DNA of 64,000 nt from Acidobacteriaceae bacterium KBS 83 (lineage in GTDB: Bacteria > Acidobacteriota > Terriglobia > Terriglobales > Acidobacteriaceae), in NCBI GenBank assembly GCA_000381585.1, contig KB906740.1:62001-126000 (forward strand), read 5' to 3'. Each line of letters begins with the position of its first letter. Position 1 is the first letter of the stretch. Shown here piece after piece: positions 9,611-18,166 of the stretch. Under the pieces are notes generated by a model. The model saw only the letters and a list, made by a program, of their open reading frames with translations, searched no databases and was not told the DNA's origin. A program made the translations under genes and the position numbers.

Positions 9611-9647
9611 TCCCAAAAAAAGAATGGCCGCCCCGAGGGGCGGCCAT
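9611..9647 (-). terminator. Rho-independent terminator of the secreted protein gene
   Basis: Perfect inverted arms ATGGCCGCCCC (9624-9634) and GGGGCGGCCAT (9637-9647) form a GC-rich hairpin. On the minus strand it is followed by an eight-base run rich in T (complement of 9615-9623). It sits about 20 bases after the stop of the gene at 9668-10786. Confidence 0.9.
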
Positions 9648-9667
9648 CATCACAATGATTTGATTGC

Positions 9668-10786
9668 TTACCAGTGGAAGACAGTTATCTTGTGGGCGAA
9701 TGCTGTGATGGAGCCGCTGCCGGAACTTGCTCCATCCAGCTGGAAGTTGATCAGCAGAGTGCCGGGCGCCCAACCCAGATGCTCGGCGGCGTTAACAGTC
9801 GCATTGCCGAACGTGTGATGCGCGCCATCCAAGTTCACATAGTCATAGGTGACAACTCCGCTGCTGTTGCGATGAGAGGCAATCTGGATATGGTGCCATG
9901 TGTTTGCCTTCCAGGTCTTTGGATTGCACGGGATGCTGGAAGGCCTCCAGTGGGCCCCGCCCTTTACATACACGTATTCCCATCGGTTGGAATAGCTGGA
10001 GCATTGCATGCCATAGATCACCGTCGCTCCATTCGACATGACCTGGTTCATGTCCAGCTCGATATTGGCTACCTGCGACGGATTGGCAAGGTAAACGTAT
10101 GTATCGTAGATGAAGTGAGTGGCGCCCGCGTTCTTGGCAAAGGAGATATGCCAACGTACGCCGCCGTGCTTCGTGTAGGTCATATAGAACTTGCGAGCAC
10201 TGTCACCCGAAGGCGTGCGTGCCGGGTATACCGACGAGAAGTGCGCCGATCCCGGCGTGCCGCCATCCTTCTGCCCAATCCAGTTCTTACCGTCCAGGAT
10301 CCCAGAGTTAGTCGCGTTCGATGGAATCGAAGCAGTTACCGCGGCGCTTGCAAGGGCGCTTGCAGTGACGCTCGAGGCGCTGGAGGTGTTGGCCGAAGAG
10401 CTGCCGACAACGTTGAACGTGGTGTTTACCACCGGGCATGCGCCGTTGGCGGTCGATGACTTGAAATGGATCGTATGTGGACCAGCGGGCAGGCCGACAT
10501 TGATGACATCGACATCGTTAGCCGACGCTCCGCGGGTAACCGCGCCGCTGTTGTCAATCGAAAATCCGAATTCGGTGGGCATCAGGCCGTTGCATCCGAC
10601 GTTGTGGGCGCGCACCCAGATGGGTGATTCGACACTTGTGCCATTGATCGGACTGGCCACAGTGACATCTTCCGCAAGAGCTGGGTGAGCGAGCATCAGT
10701 CCGGAAAAGCAAGCCGCAGCGACGAAAGCGAACAGCTTGTGCGTCCGGCCGAAATAGGAAGAAAATTCATTTTTCAACAACTTCAT
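9668..10786 (-). CDS. Secreted protein with Ig-like and lectin-like regions, function unknown
   Basis: 372 residues. A signal peptide ends near LAHPALAEDV; then an Ig-like region (about residues 40-125, with a Cys pair around NVGCNG and NGACPV), a Ser/Ala/Thr-rich linker (about 127-160), and a C-terminal beta-rich domain rich in aromatic residues (TWHHIQIASHRN, NFQLDG, HKITVFHW) that resembles concanavalin-like sandwich folds. The start is uncertain: the AGGAGA motif touches the ATG at 10786, while a TTG two codons later would have normal spacing. Transcription ends at the hairpin at 9611-9647. No enzyme motif seen; a carbohydrate-binding role is only a guess. Confidence 0.7.
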   Translation of the reverse strand: MKLLKNEFSSYFGRTHKLFAFVAAACFSGLMLAHPALAEDVTVASPINGTSVESPIWVRAHNVGCNGLMPTEFGFSIDNSGAVTRGASANDVDVINVGLPAGPHTIHFKSSTANGACPVVNTTFNVVGSSSANTSSASSVTASALASAAVTASIPSNATNSGILDGKNWIGQKDGGTPGSAHFSSVYPARTPSGDSARKFYMTYTKHGGVRWHISFAKNAGATHFIYDTYVYLANPSQVANIELDMNQVMSNGATVIYGMQCSSYSNRWEYVYVKGGAHWRPSSIPCNPKTWKANTWHHIQIASHRNSSGVVTYDYVNLDGAHHTFGNATVNAAEHLGWAPGTLLINFQLDGASSGSGSITAFAHKITVFHW

Positions 10787-11946
10787 TCTCCTGAGGGGGG
10801 TTAGAGGTGCATCAAATCTTGTTATGGGAGCTTCTCTACTGAGCCAGCTAACTCAAAGTGTCCCTGCCTGCCGCACCGGCGCAGAACCTGGATCGAGATT
10901 TGGTTTTACGGGCGCAGTTCACCATTGGTCGCCAATCACACCTGGCGCCGGGCACTTCAAAAGAGCGTTATTTCCCGAAGCTCTACGGAGGCGAGAGCGC
11001 GTGATGTGTCCTGCTGCGCCTTCTCAGGAAAACAACCTTAGCTTCATCATTCGGACGAATGACGGCAGCTTCCGCCAGTATCGGTGATTTGCTTAAAAGA
11101 ACCATCAAGTAACTATGTGGTCTGTTTAGAACTGCCTGCCTGGGCAGTTCGACCGGATATGTACCGCAGTTGCACTTGGCTCTGTCCGCTGTGCTTTCCA
11201 AGCGGAGAGTCGACTTTAACGAACCGGGATCGCTCCCATCGTCGCTGGCCCACCTGATTTTTCGAGGCGCTGCGCGCCTGGCAAACAGCTCAACAGCATC
11301 GGCAGCACATACTTCAGAGGTTAGAAACCTCAACCAGAATGACCATCATCTGGTGCAAGTCAGAAGATCGATGCGGAGCATTTTTGCGGGTCCCCCACAG
11401 CAAATGCAAATTCCAGCTCTACTTCTACTTATGTCCCCGAGCTCAACATTCGTGGCAGAACACGTGGGTAACTTCTGACTGGATAATACACAGTTCTTCG
11501 TGCGAAAAAAGCGTTTTTTCTGGCGCATTTGCAACAAAATGACGATCCGTCGACACGCCGGAGAAATTTGCGAAGATTGTTCACGCATCACGCAATAACA
11601 CTCCATTCATACAAGAGTAATTACGCGCTGAGCCCGATTTTGGCCGAAAAAAAGGCTTTGGAGCGCCCTGCCACATTGGTGCTATTGCATGACCCATTAG
11701 TTGTAGATAGCGTGGCTTTAGTTATTTGTCACAATAAATGTTTCATATATTTTGTGTTGCCCCGGAGCGCTAGTTCAGCCATCGCGAGCGAAAAATATCC
11801 CGCGAAACAGGTCGGTTTGAGACAAACATCGGGTGCTTGCCCGCCGATCTGGGCCCACGGCGCGATGACCACCCCAGGCAACTTCATCATTTGGCCGCGG
11901 ATCTGAATCATTCATTGGGGTTTATAATTAACTATCCAGTTAATCA
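10787..11946. other. 1.16 kb stretch without a convincing gene
   Basis: Open frames here are short, lack ribosome sites and match no family I know. The second half (about 11340-11946) is clearly more AT-rich than the neighbours. Visible structure: an inverted repeat AACTGCC/GGCAGTT at 11130-11150, and at the right end the tetR promoter and operator. The left end must also hold the promoter of the secreted gene at 9668-10786. It may hide a small RNA or be remains of lost genes; neither can be shown. Confidence 0.5.
11923..11943 (+). promoter_or_regulatory. tetR promoter -10 box with overlapping palindromic operator
   Basis: A perfect -10 hexamer TATAAT lies at 11923-11928. A perfect inverted repeat, TTAACT-N4-AGTTAA, covers 11928-11943, overlapping the last base of the -10 box and the predicted transcription start and ending three bases before the ATG of the TetR gene. 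This is the classic placement for autorepression by a TetR dimer. No good -35 box is visible at the expected distance. Confidence 0.75.
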
Positions 11947-12702
11947 ATGACTTCACAAGCCCCAACTCGAAAGCACGATCGTGCCGACCAAACGAGGAAA
12001 AAGATCCTTCGCGCGGCCGTCCGCGAATTCAGCACCCACGGCCTCTCCGGCGCCCGCACAGACGCTATCGCGAAGTCGGCAAAGGTGAATAAGGCGCTGC
12101 TCTACTACTACTTCAAAGGCAAACAGGGGCTGTACGCTGCGGCAGTCGAAGAGGTCTCCGCAGAGGTGGTCCAGAACGCGCTGGCCGCGCTGGATCCGTC
12201 CTTCAGCGCGGGAGAGCGCCTGCTGCGTTCGGCTTTGAATCATTTCGATCGCATCCTGACGCAGCGGGAGTTTCAAAGCCTGATGCAGCAGGAGATGGTG
12301 CGCCTCCGGCAAGGCAGTGGCGAGGCTTTGCCTGTCTTTTTCCGGACGGTATTCCGGCCCCTGCTCGAGAAGCTGCAGCAGGCCGTGGCAGAGGGTATCG
12401 GAAGCGGCGAACTCTGTGAGGTGGACCCGCTTCAGGTCATGTATTCAATCTTCGGCGCGAATGTCTTCTATTTCCTCAGCGCCCCAATGATGCAGCTTGC
12501 GCTTCCTTTCAATCCTTTCGACAACGAAGCGCTGAGTTTGCGCCGTAAAGCCATGGTGGAGTTCCTTGGCACGGCACTCTTCACGGACCGGGCTAACGGT
12601 GCGGTGCATGCGCATCGCGTGCTCGCTCATATGCCGATGCCGAAGCCGGGAATTGCGCCACCCTCGATAACGGGTCTTCGCGGTCGGAGAAACGCCCTAT
12701 GA
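11947..12702 (+). CDS. TetR/AcrR-family transcriptional repressor of the downstream efflux operon
   Basis: 251 residues. The N-terminal helix-turn-helix is clear: TRKKILRAAVREFSTHG, then GARTDAIAKSAKVNKALLYYYFKGK. The larger C-terminal ligand domain resembles the CecR/YbiH-type arrangement but is not diagnostic. The palindrome just upstream is its likely operator. The predicted leader is only about a dozen bases and has no Shine-Dalgarno match, so it may be translated as a near-leaderless message. It overlaps the membrane-fusion gene by four bases, so repressor and pump are co-expressed. Ligand unknown; by analogy a toxic hydrophobic compound. Confidence 0.88.
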   Translation: MTSQAPTRKHDRADQTRKKILRAAVREFSTHGLSGARTDAIAKSAKVNKALLYYYFKGKQGLYAAAVEEVSAEVVQNALAALDPSFSAGERLLRSALNHFDRILTQREFQSLMQQEMVRLRQGSGEALPVFFRTVFRPLLEKLQQAVAEGIGSGELCEVDPLQVMYSIFGANVFYFLSAPMMQLALPFNPFDNEALSLRRKAMVEFLGTALFTDRANGAVHAHRVLAHMPMPKPGIAPPSITGLRGRRNAL

Positions 12703-13763
12703 ATCCGCGCAATCGGATTTTCGTCATTCTCGGAGTGCTGTTCCTCATCTCCCTAGGCTGGTATTTCTTCTCCACCAAACGCTCCGACGATCTCCAACTC
12801 ATCGGTACGGTAGACGCCAATGAAGTGATCGTCAGCTCCCGCATTCCCGGGCGGATTGAGGCCCTAAAGGTCGACGAAGGCGATACAGTGCGGACGGGCC
12901 AACTGATCGCGACCATCCAGAGCGACGACCTGGCGGAGGCTCGCAACGCAGCGGAAGCAACCGCCACCAGCCAACGCTATCTGCTGCAGCAGGCCAGAGA
13001 CACAGAGCGCCAGCTGGGCGGCAGTACGGCGAGTCAGGTGGTCAACGCGGAGGCGCAAATGCGCGCCGCGCAGGCCAGCCTGGTGCAGGCCCAGGCGCAG
13101 TTGGAACATCAGAATGCGGACACCTCCCGCACAGTCATGCTGGCGGCACAGGGAGTCGCAAGCGACCAGTCTCGAGACGAAGCTGTGACTTCACTGGACG
13201 CGGCCAAGGCCGCCGTCGACACGGCCAAGCAGAACGTGGCAGCCGCGGCAGCCGCGCTGAAAGTGGCAGAGGCCAACACCGCGCAGGCGCAGGCACAAGG
13301 CAAAGCCGTAGCCGCAACCCACAGCGAGATGAAGAACGCGCAGGCGCTGCTGAATCAGGCGCAGGTTCAACTGGGATACGCGCAGATTGTCTCGCCGATC
13401 TCCGGCAAAGTGAACGTACGGGCAGCGCGACAGGGCGAGGTGGTTGCCGCGGGAACGCCTATCGTCACCATTACCGACCTGACCCAGACCTGGATCTATG
13501 CGCCACTTCCGGAGACACAGGCTGACTCTGTGCAACTGGGCGACAGCCTGCGCGTGGTGATGCCGAGCGGCGCAAGCCTGCAGGGCAAAGTCATTGCGAA
13601 GTCGGCCGAAGCGGACTTCGCTACGCAACGCGACGTCAGCCGGCGTAAGCGTGACATCGAAACCGTCCGGCTGAAGCTGCTGATCGACAATCCCGCCATG
13701 CGATACGTACCGGGAATGCTCGCGGAAGTCTATGTCCCCAAGGACAAGCTGGTGACGCGATGA
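12699..13763 (+). CDS. HlyD-type membrane fusion protein of an ABC exporter
   Basis: 354 residues. One N-terminal membrane anchor (about residues 5-24), a first half-lipoyl segment (GTVDANEVIVSSRIPGRIE, then EGDTVRTGQLIA), a long Ala/Gln-rich coiled coil (about 85-220), the second half-lipoyl segment (VSPISGKVNVRAARQGEVV) and a beta-barrel. The order matches YbhG/EmrA-type periplasmic adaptors, which link an inner-membrane pump to an outer-membrane channel. It overlaps the genes on both sides by four bases. No TolC-like gene is present in the window. Confidence 0.88.
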   Translation: MNPRNRIFVILGVLFLISLGWYFFSTKRSDDLQLIGTVDANEVIVSSRIPGRIEALKVDEGDTVRTGQLIATIQSDDLAEARNAAEATATSQRYLLQQARDTERQLGGSTASQVVNAEAQMRAAQASLVQAQAQLEHQNADTSRTVMLAAQGVASDQSRDEAVTSLDAAKAAVDTAKQNVAAAAAALKVAEANTAQAQAQGKAVAATHSEMKNAQALLNQAQVQLGYAQIVSPISGKVNVRAARQGEVVAAGTPIVTITDLTQTWIYAPLPETQADSVQLGDSLRVVMPSGASLQGKVIAKSAEADFATQRDVSRRKRDIETVRLKLLIDNPAMRYVPGMLAEVYVPKDKLVTR

Positions 13764-14773
13764 ACCCCGAAGAGCCACGTGCGGCCATATCTGTTCAGAA
13801 CATCGTGAAGCGCTACGGCGATTTTGTGGCAGTGGCCGGCATCACGTTCGAGGTCGCCGAGGGAGAGATCTTCGGATTGCTTGGACCGAATGGCGCGGGC
13901 AAAAGCACGCTCATTCGTATGATGACGACACTTACGCCAGCTACCGAAGGGCGCGCCATCATCGCCGGCCACGACGTCGCGCGCGAGCCCGACTCAGTCC
14001 GCCGCACCATCGGCGTCATCCCACAGGCGCTCACCAGTGACATCGATCTCACCGTAGAGGAGAACCTTTCCATCTACGCAAAGCTTTACGATGTTCCGAA
14101 GGCAGAACGCGAGCGCAATATCGAAGACCTGCTGCAAGCCGTCGATCTTTTGAAGTGGCGTAACGCGCAAACCAAAACGCTCTCAGGGGGCATGCGTCGG
14201 CGGCTCGAGATTGCGCGCGGACTGGTCCACAACCCGCGCATCTTCTTTCTCGACGAGCCCACCACCGGACTAGATCCCGTCTCTCGCGTTGCCGTATGGG
14301 AGATGCTGAACCAGCTCAAGGCCACGCGGCATCTCACCATGCTGATCACGACGCATTACATGGACGAGGCCGATCGACTGTGCGATCGCATCGCCATCGT
14401 GGACCACGGAAAACTTGTGGCGCTCGACACGCCCATGGCGCTCAAAGCCAGTGTCCCCGGAACCAATGTTGTTGAGGTGCAGTTCACGAAGGAATCGCCG
14501 AACTGGCCTGAACAATTGCATCGCCTGGCGGGCGTCACCTCCGTAGACCCGCAAAGCGCCGGCATGTACCGCCTGCTTACTTCGAACGGCTCGCTCACCA
14601 CCACGCAACTGGTGGAGATGACGGTAAGCACCGGCGACACTATCAAGTCGCTAAACGTTCAAAACACCACGCTCGATGATGTGTTCGTCCACTACACCGG
14701 GCGTCAGCTTCGGGACGAACAGGTGAAGGCGGTCGGCTTCATCATGCCGCCGCGTCCGGGGATGCAGCCATGA
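13760..14773 (+). CDS. ABC transporter ATP-binding protein (DrrA/YbhF type)
   Basis: 337 residues, soluble. All nucleotide-binding motifs are intact: Walker A GPNGAGKST, ABC signature LSGGMRRRLEIARG, Walker B IFFLDEPTTGLDP and the switch His in TTHYMDEADRL. The C-terminal extension of about 100 residues is usual for DrrA-type exporters of drugs or lipids. Only one ATPase domain is present, unlike E. coli YbhF, which has two. Four-base overlaps on both sides indicate tight translational coupling with the adaptor and the permease. Confidence 0.92.
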   Translation: MNPEEPRAAISVQNIVKRYGDFVAVAGITFEVAEGEIFGLLGPNGAGKSTLIRMMTTLTPATEGRAIIAGHDVAREPDSVRRTIGVIPQALTSDIDLTVEENLSIYAKLYDVPKAERERNIEDLLQAVDLLKWRNAQTKTLSGGMRRRLEIARGLVHNPRIFFLDEPTTGLDPVSRVAVWEMLNQLKATRHLTMLITTHYMDEADRLCDRIAIVDHGKLVALDTPMALKASVPGTNVVEVQFTKESPNWPEQLHRLAGVTSVDPQSAGMYRLLTSNGSLTTTQLVEMTVSTGDTIKSLNVQNTTLDDVFVHYTGRQLRDEQVKAVGFIMPPRPGMQP

Positions 14774-15882
14774 CACGCATGATGGCGATTGTGGAACGCG
14801 AGATGCGGAAGTTCTTCCGCTCACCGGCGCTGATGATGGTGTCGATGATGCTTCCGTTGGTTCAGCTGGTCATCCTCGGCAACGCCTTCGGCGGCAAGAT
14901 CCGCGATGCACGGCTGGCGGTCGTTGACCACGACGGCGGCTCGCAAGCGTTAAAGATCCACGAGGCGTTCCAGGCGATCGCGGTCAATATCCGCACCTTT
15001 AGCACCGTCACCTACGACGACGAGCAGAAGGCGCGGGAAGATGTGCGCACAGGAAAGATCGATGGTGCGGTGATCATCCCGAGGCAATACTCGCGCCGCG
15101 CGCTGGCGGGAGATTCCCCGGGAATCGGGCTGGTAGTCGACAACACCGACCAGACCATGAGCAACAGCCTCGCAGCGGAGATGCAGTCTCTGGTCAACGC
15201 GCTGAACGCTCCGGTGATCCAGCCGCTGGTTGTACAACAGGTCGCGTTGAAGGTAGTCGAACTCTATCCCTACGTCGAGTACATGAAGTATCTGCTCTCC
15301 GGCTCCATCGCCCTCGCCATGTATGTCGCAGTCATGATCGGCGGGGGCATGCTTTACATCGACGACAAAGCGCGCGGTGTGCACGAGGGCTATCTCGTCA
15401 CGCCCATCACACGGCTGGAACTGGTGCTTGGTCTCAACCTCTCGGGAGCGATCAAGGCTGTGCTCTCCGGCATCAGCCTCACGGTGATTGGCTCGCTGCT
15501 CGCTGGCATCGGCGTGATCTTTCATCCGATGACGGACCTGCTGCTCTTGCTGCTGATCGTCGCCACTTCCATTGCCTTCAACGGCATGATGTTCCTGATG
15601 ATGGTGCGCGTGGAAGATCCGCTGGTACCGCGCGCTATCTTCGGCGTTCTCAACACGCTGCTCTTCTTCCCCAGCGGTGCCATCTCTCCTGTCTCAGGAT
15701 TTCCAAAGTGGTTGCGCGCCATTGCCGTCGTGGATCCCTTTACCTACGCTGTCCACGGACTGAAGGCCATCTTGATAAAAGATGGCGGCTTTACGGCAAT
15801 CCGGTTCGATCTGCTATTCCTGTTCACCTTTGGAGTTGCCACGCTGTTGATCGCAACCCCGCTTTTCAAGCGGACGCTTTAG
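14770..15882 (+). CDS. ABC-2 type permease
   Basis: 370 residues. One membrane helix near the N-terminus (ALMMVSMMLPLVQLVILGNAF), a large periplasmic domain (about 45-170), then five helices to the C-terminus, the layout of the ABC2_membrane_3/YbhR class. It is the last gene of the tetR-adaptor-ATPase-permease unit and overlaps the ATPase by four bases. Related E. coli operons encode two permeases; here there is one, so it would act as a homodimer. Substrate unknown. Confidence 0.9.
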   Translation: MTRMMAIVEREMRKFFRSPALMMVSMMLPLVQLVILGNAFGGKIRDARLAVVDHDGGSQALKIHEAFQAIAVNIRTFSTVTYDDEQKAREDVRTGKIDGAVIIPRQYSRRALAGDSPGIGLVVDNTDQTMSNSLAAEMQSLVNALNAPVIQPLVVQQVALKVVELYPYVEYMKYLLSGSIALAMYVAVMIGGGMLYIDDKARGVHEGYLVTPITRLELVLGLNLSGAIKAVLSGISLTVIGSLLAGIGVIFHPMTDLLLLLLIVATSIAFNGMMFLMMVRVEDPLVPRAIFGVLNTLLFFPSGAISPVSGFPKWLRAIAVVDPFTYAVHGLKAILIKDGGFTAIRFDLLFLFTFGVATLLIATPLFKRTL

Positions 15883-15951
15883 CTTGCAAAAATCGAATGG
15901 CCAACGGCTTGGAACATGCCATCGGCCACTCGGTGCAACGTTACTCAACAG

Positions 15952-18024
15952 CTAGTTGTTGTCGAAGTTGAACAGGCTGAACAGATCGTCGATGGCAGGG
16001 CTGTTCACCGGCGCGTAGGGATTGCCCTGCGTGGTGATGGGGTTGGGGAAGTTGTCGCGGCTGCGACGCGTGACTGTCTCGAGGCCCCAGTTCCTCTCGA
16101 TGAACTTCAGGATCGAGACGTGATCCGAATAATCATGCGAGATGTGGCCGCCTGTGCTGTACGCCGAAACTACGATCAGAGGAATGCGTGTGCCGTCGCC
16201 GAAGAAGTCGAGCGGCTGCACATACCCGGAGTCATAGTAGCCGCCGCCTTCATCGAAGGTGACGAAGATTGCCGTGTCCTTCCACAGGGTCGGATTGTTC
16301 TTGACGGCATCCACAATTTTCTTGGTGAAGCCTTCGAAGAGGTTCAACTTGGAAGATGCTGGATGGCCATCGACGAGACCGCTCGGCTTCACGAATGAAA
16401 CAGCCGGCAGTGTTCCGTTCTTGATGTCATCGTAGAGATTTGTCGTGTCCTGGATGTGAGCGGTGCGAACAGCGGCATTCGCCATGATCGAGGTGTCGAA
16501 CTGGAATGGGTTGCAGATAGTGCAGTATTCATCGGTGTTTTTGCCGATGGCACCGAAATTCAACTGGTATGGGTCGTTGACATAGTTATTCCACTGATCG
16601 CCGTAATATTTCCACGAGATATTCCTCTTGAGCATTACGTCGCCGATGCTACGCACCGAGGACGGCGGAATGGTGAAGACCGTGTTGTTCTTGTTTTTGT
16701 CGGTGTAGGCGTTGTTGCCATTGCCGAAGTAGCCCGGGTTGTAGTTGTTCAGAAGGTAGTAGTGACCCGCCTGGCAGCGCGAGGGAACCTTCGGTTCGAG
16801 TGAGTGCAGATACTTCACGATCGGTCCGACACCGGGTTGGGTGGTATCCGAGCACTCCGAATAGGAGCCGCCGCCGAAGGATGGTGAGCCAAAGGAGCCG
16901 CCGCCGTAACCATCTTCCATGTACCAGTTGTTTGTTTTGGGAGCGGGATTAGGATTTTCAATCTCGTCCACAACTCCGGCATTCGCGGTGCCTGCCCCAA
17001 CCAGCATCTTATGGGGAGGTGTGGCCGGGTGACCCTTGCCGTCGCTGAACCAAATCATGTCGCCGTGGCCGAGCATGATGTGGTTGGCACCGGTGCCACC
17101 ATTGACGGACTGGTGGAAGTTGTCGCTCATCGAATAGTTATCAGCGAGCTTCTTGAAGTAAGGCACGTCGCCGTTCTGGACGTTATAAAAGCCCATTGCG
17201 GTGGAGCCTTCGCCAGTGGTCACTGCGGTGCGTGAATAATTTGTGCTGAAGTTTGCCGGCTGCTTCAGGCCGTTTGTGCCTGCGCCCACCGTCGTTTCAA
17301 CCCAGGGAAAGAGGTGCGAGCCGCAGCCGGAAGGATTCTCTTCTGTCGCGTTGTCCGCATTGCAATCCAGCTGCTGCCACATCTGATAGAAACGGTGAAC
17401 CGGGCTCGCTGCATAGGAGTTGTAGGTAAACATGGCTCCGTTGGTCAGCTGGAACGGCCCAGGAGGCAGTTTCCGCACACCATTTATGCGGGTGTCAGGA
17501 GTCTGCGAAGCCAGCCCGGTGCCGCCGGTCACGAGAAACCCGTAGTAGTCCGCCGGAAGGCCGTTCTCAGATTGCTTCGCCAAAGCGAGGCTGTCGTTCT
17601 TGACGAAGGAGTCGGTGGGTCCGCCAACCAGCGGTGCAGGAAGAACCTTTCCCTGGAAGTCGTTCTTGTCAGGACTCAGCAGGAATCCATCCGGCGTCTG
17701 ATCCTTCGCTGCATTTTGTTCCGCCTTGGAGAAGTTCGGCCCAGGCGTGCCGTCCGCTTTCACAATGCCTTGCGAGAGAAGGTTCCAGACTTTCTCACCT
17801 TTTTTCGGCACATATGTTGCGAAGACGTGATCGAAGCTGCGGTTCTCGCCGATGATCACGATCACGTGCTTGATCGGTGTAGCGGTATCGTCGTCGCGTG
17901 AGGGCTGACTATTCGATAGTGGAGCCGCGAAAGCGCTCCCGATCGCCAACTGGAAGACAGCTGCGGAGATCAACCCGGTGTGGATGATCCGCGTAGCTGT
18001 AGCTGCCAACTGCTTTGCGTTCAT
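15952..18024 (-). CDS. Secreted phosphoesterase / phospholipase C family protein (PF04185-like)
   Basis: 690 residues with a signal peptide ending near AIGSAFAAPLS. The catalytic N-terminal motif GENRSFDH and the later segments YSMSDNFHQSVNGGTGANH and FDEGGGYYD are those of the bacterial phospholipase C / acid phosphatase family, which cleaves phosphate diesters or monoesters outside the cytoplasm. I start at 18024: AGGAGG lies five bases upstream, whereas the longer frame to 18045 has no such site. A small hairpin (18038-18055) sits just before the ribosome site. The efflux operon is convergent on the other side, 69 bases away. Confidence 0.85.
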   Translation of the reverse strand: MNAKQLAATATRIIHTGLISAAVFQLAIGSAFAAPLSNSQPSRDDDTATPIKHVIVIIGENRSFDHVFATYVPKKGEKVWNLLSQGIVKADGTPGPNFSKAEQNAAKDQTPDGFLLSPDKNDFQGKVLPAPLVGGPTDSFVKNDSLALAKQSENGLPADYYGFLVTGGTGLASQTPDTRINGVRKLPPGPFQLTNGAMFTYNSYAASPVHRFYQMWQQLDCNADNATEENPSGCGSHLFPWVETTVGAGTNGLKQPANFSTNYSRTAVTTGEGSTAMGFYNVQNGDVPYFKKLADNYSMSDNFHQSVNGGTGANHIMLGHGDMIWFSDGKGHPATPPHKMLVGAGTANAGVVDEIENPNPAPKTNNWYMEDGYGGGSFGSPSFGGGSYSECSDTTQPGVGPIVKYLHSLEPKVPSRCQAGHYYLLNNYNPGYFGNGNNAYTDKNKNNTVFTIPPSSVRSIGDVMLKRNISWKYYGDQWNNYVNDPYQLNFGAIGKNTDEYCTICNPFQFDTSIMANAAVRTAHIQDTTNLYDDIKNGTLPAVSFVKPSGLVDGHPASSKLNLFEGFTKKIVDAVKNNPTLWKDTAIFVTFDEGGGYYDSGYVQPLDFFGDGTRIPLIVVSAYSTGGHISHDYSDHVSILKFIERNWGLETVTRRSRDNFPNPITTQGNPYAPVNSPAIDDLFSLFNFDNN

Positions 18025-18037
18025 ACTGCCTCCTGGT

Positions 18038-18055
18038 CGAGGCATCAGAGCCTCG
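18038..18055 (-). promoter_or_regulatory. Hairpin next to the ribosome site of the phosphoesterase gene
   Basis: CGAGGC-N6-GCCTCG, a perfect six-pair stem, ends four bases before the AGGAGG ribosome site of the gene starting at 18024. It could affect ribosome access or message stability. No protein or ligand is implied by the sequence. Confidence 0.4.
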
Positions 18056-18166
18056 CCGTGAGGAGCATAGGTTGGCAGCTATTTCAGGCACGTGTTTGCT
18101 TGTTGAACTATTGATGAATTAGGAATTGTCACCAAACGCAGCACGAATACTCGAAGTAACGAAGAT

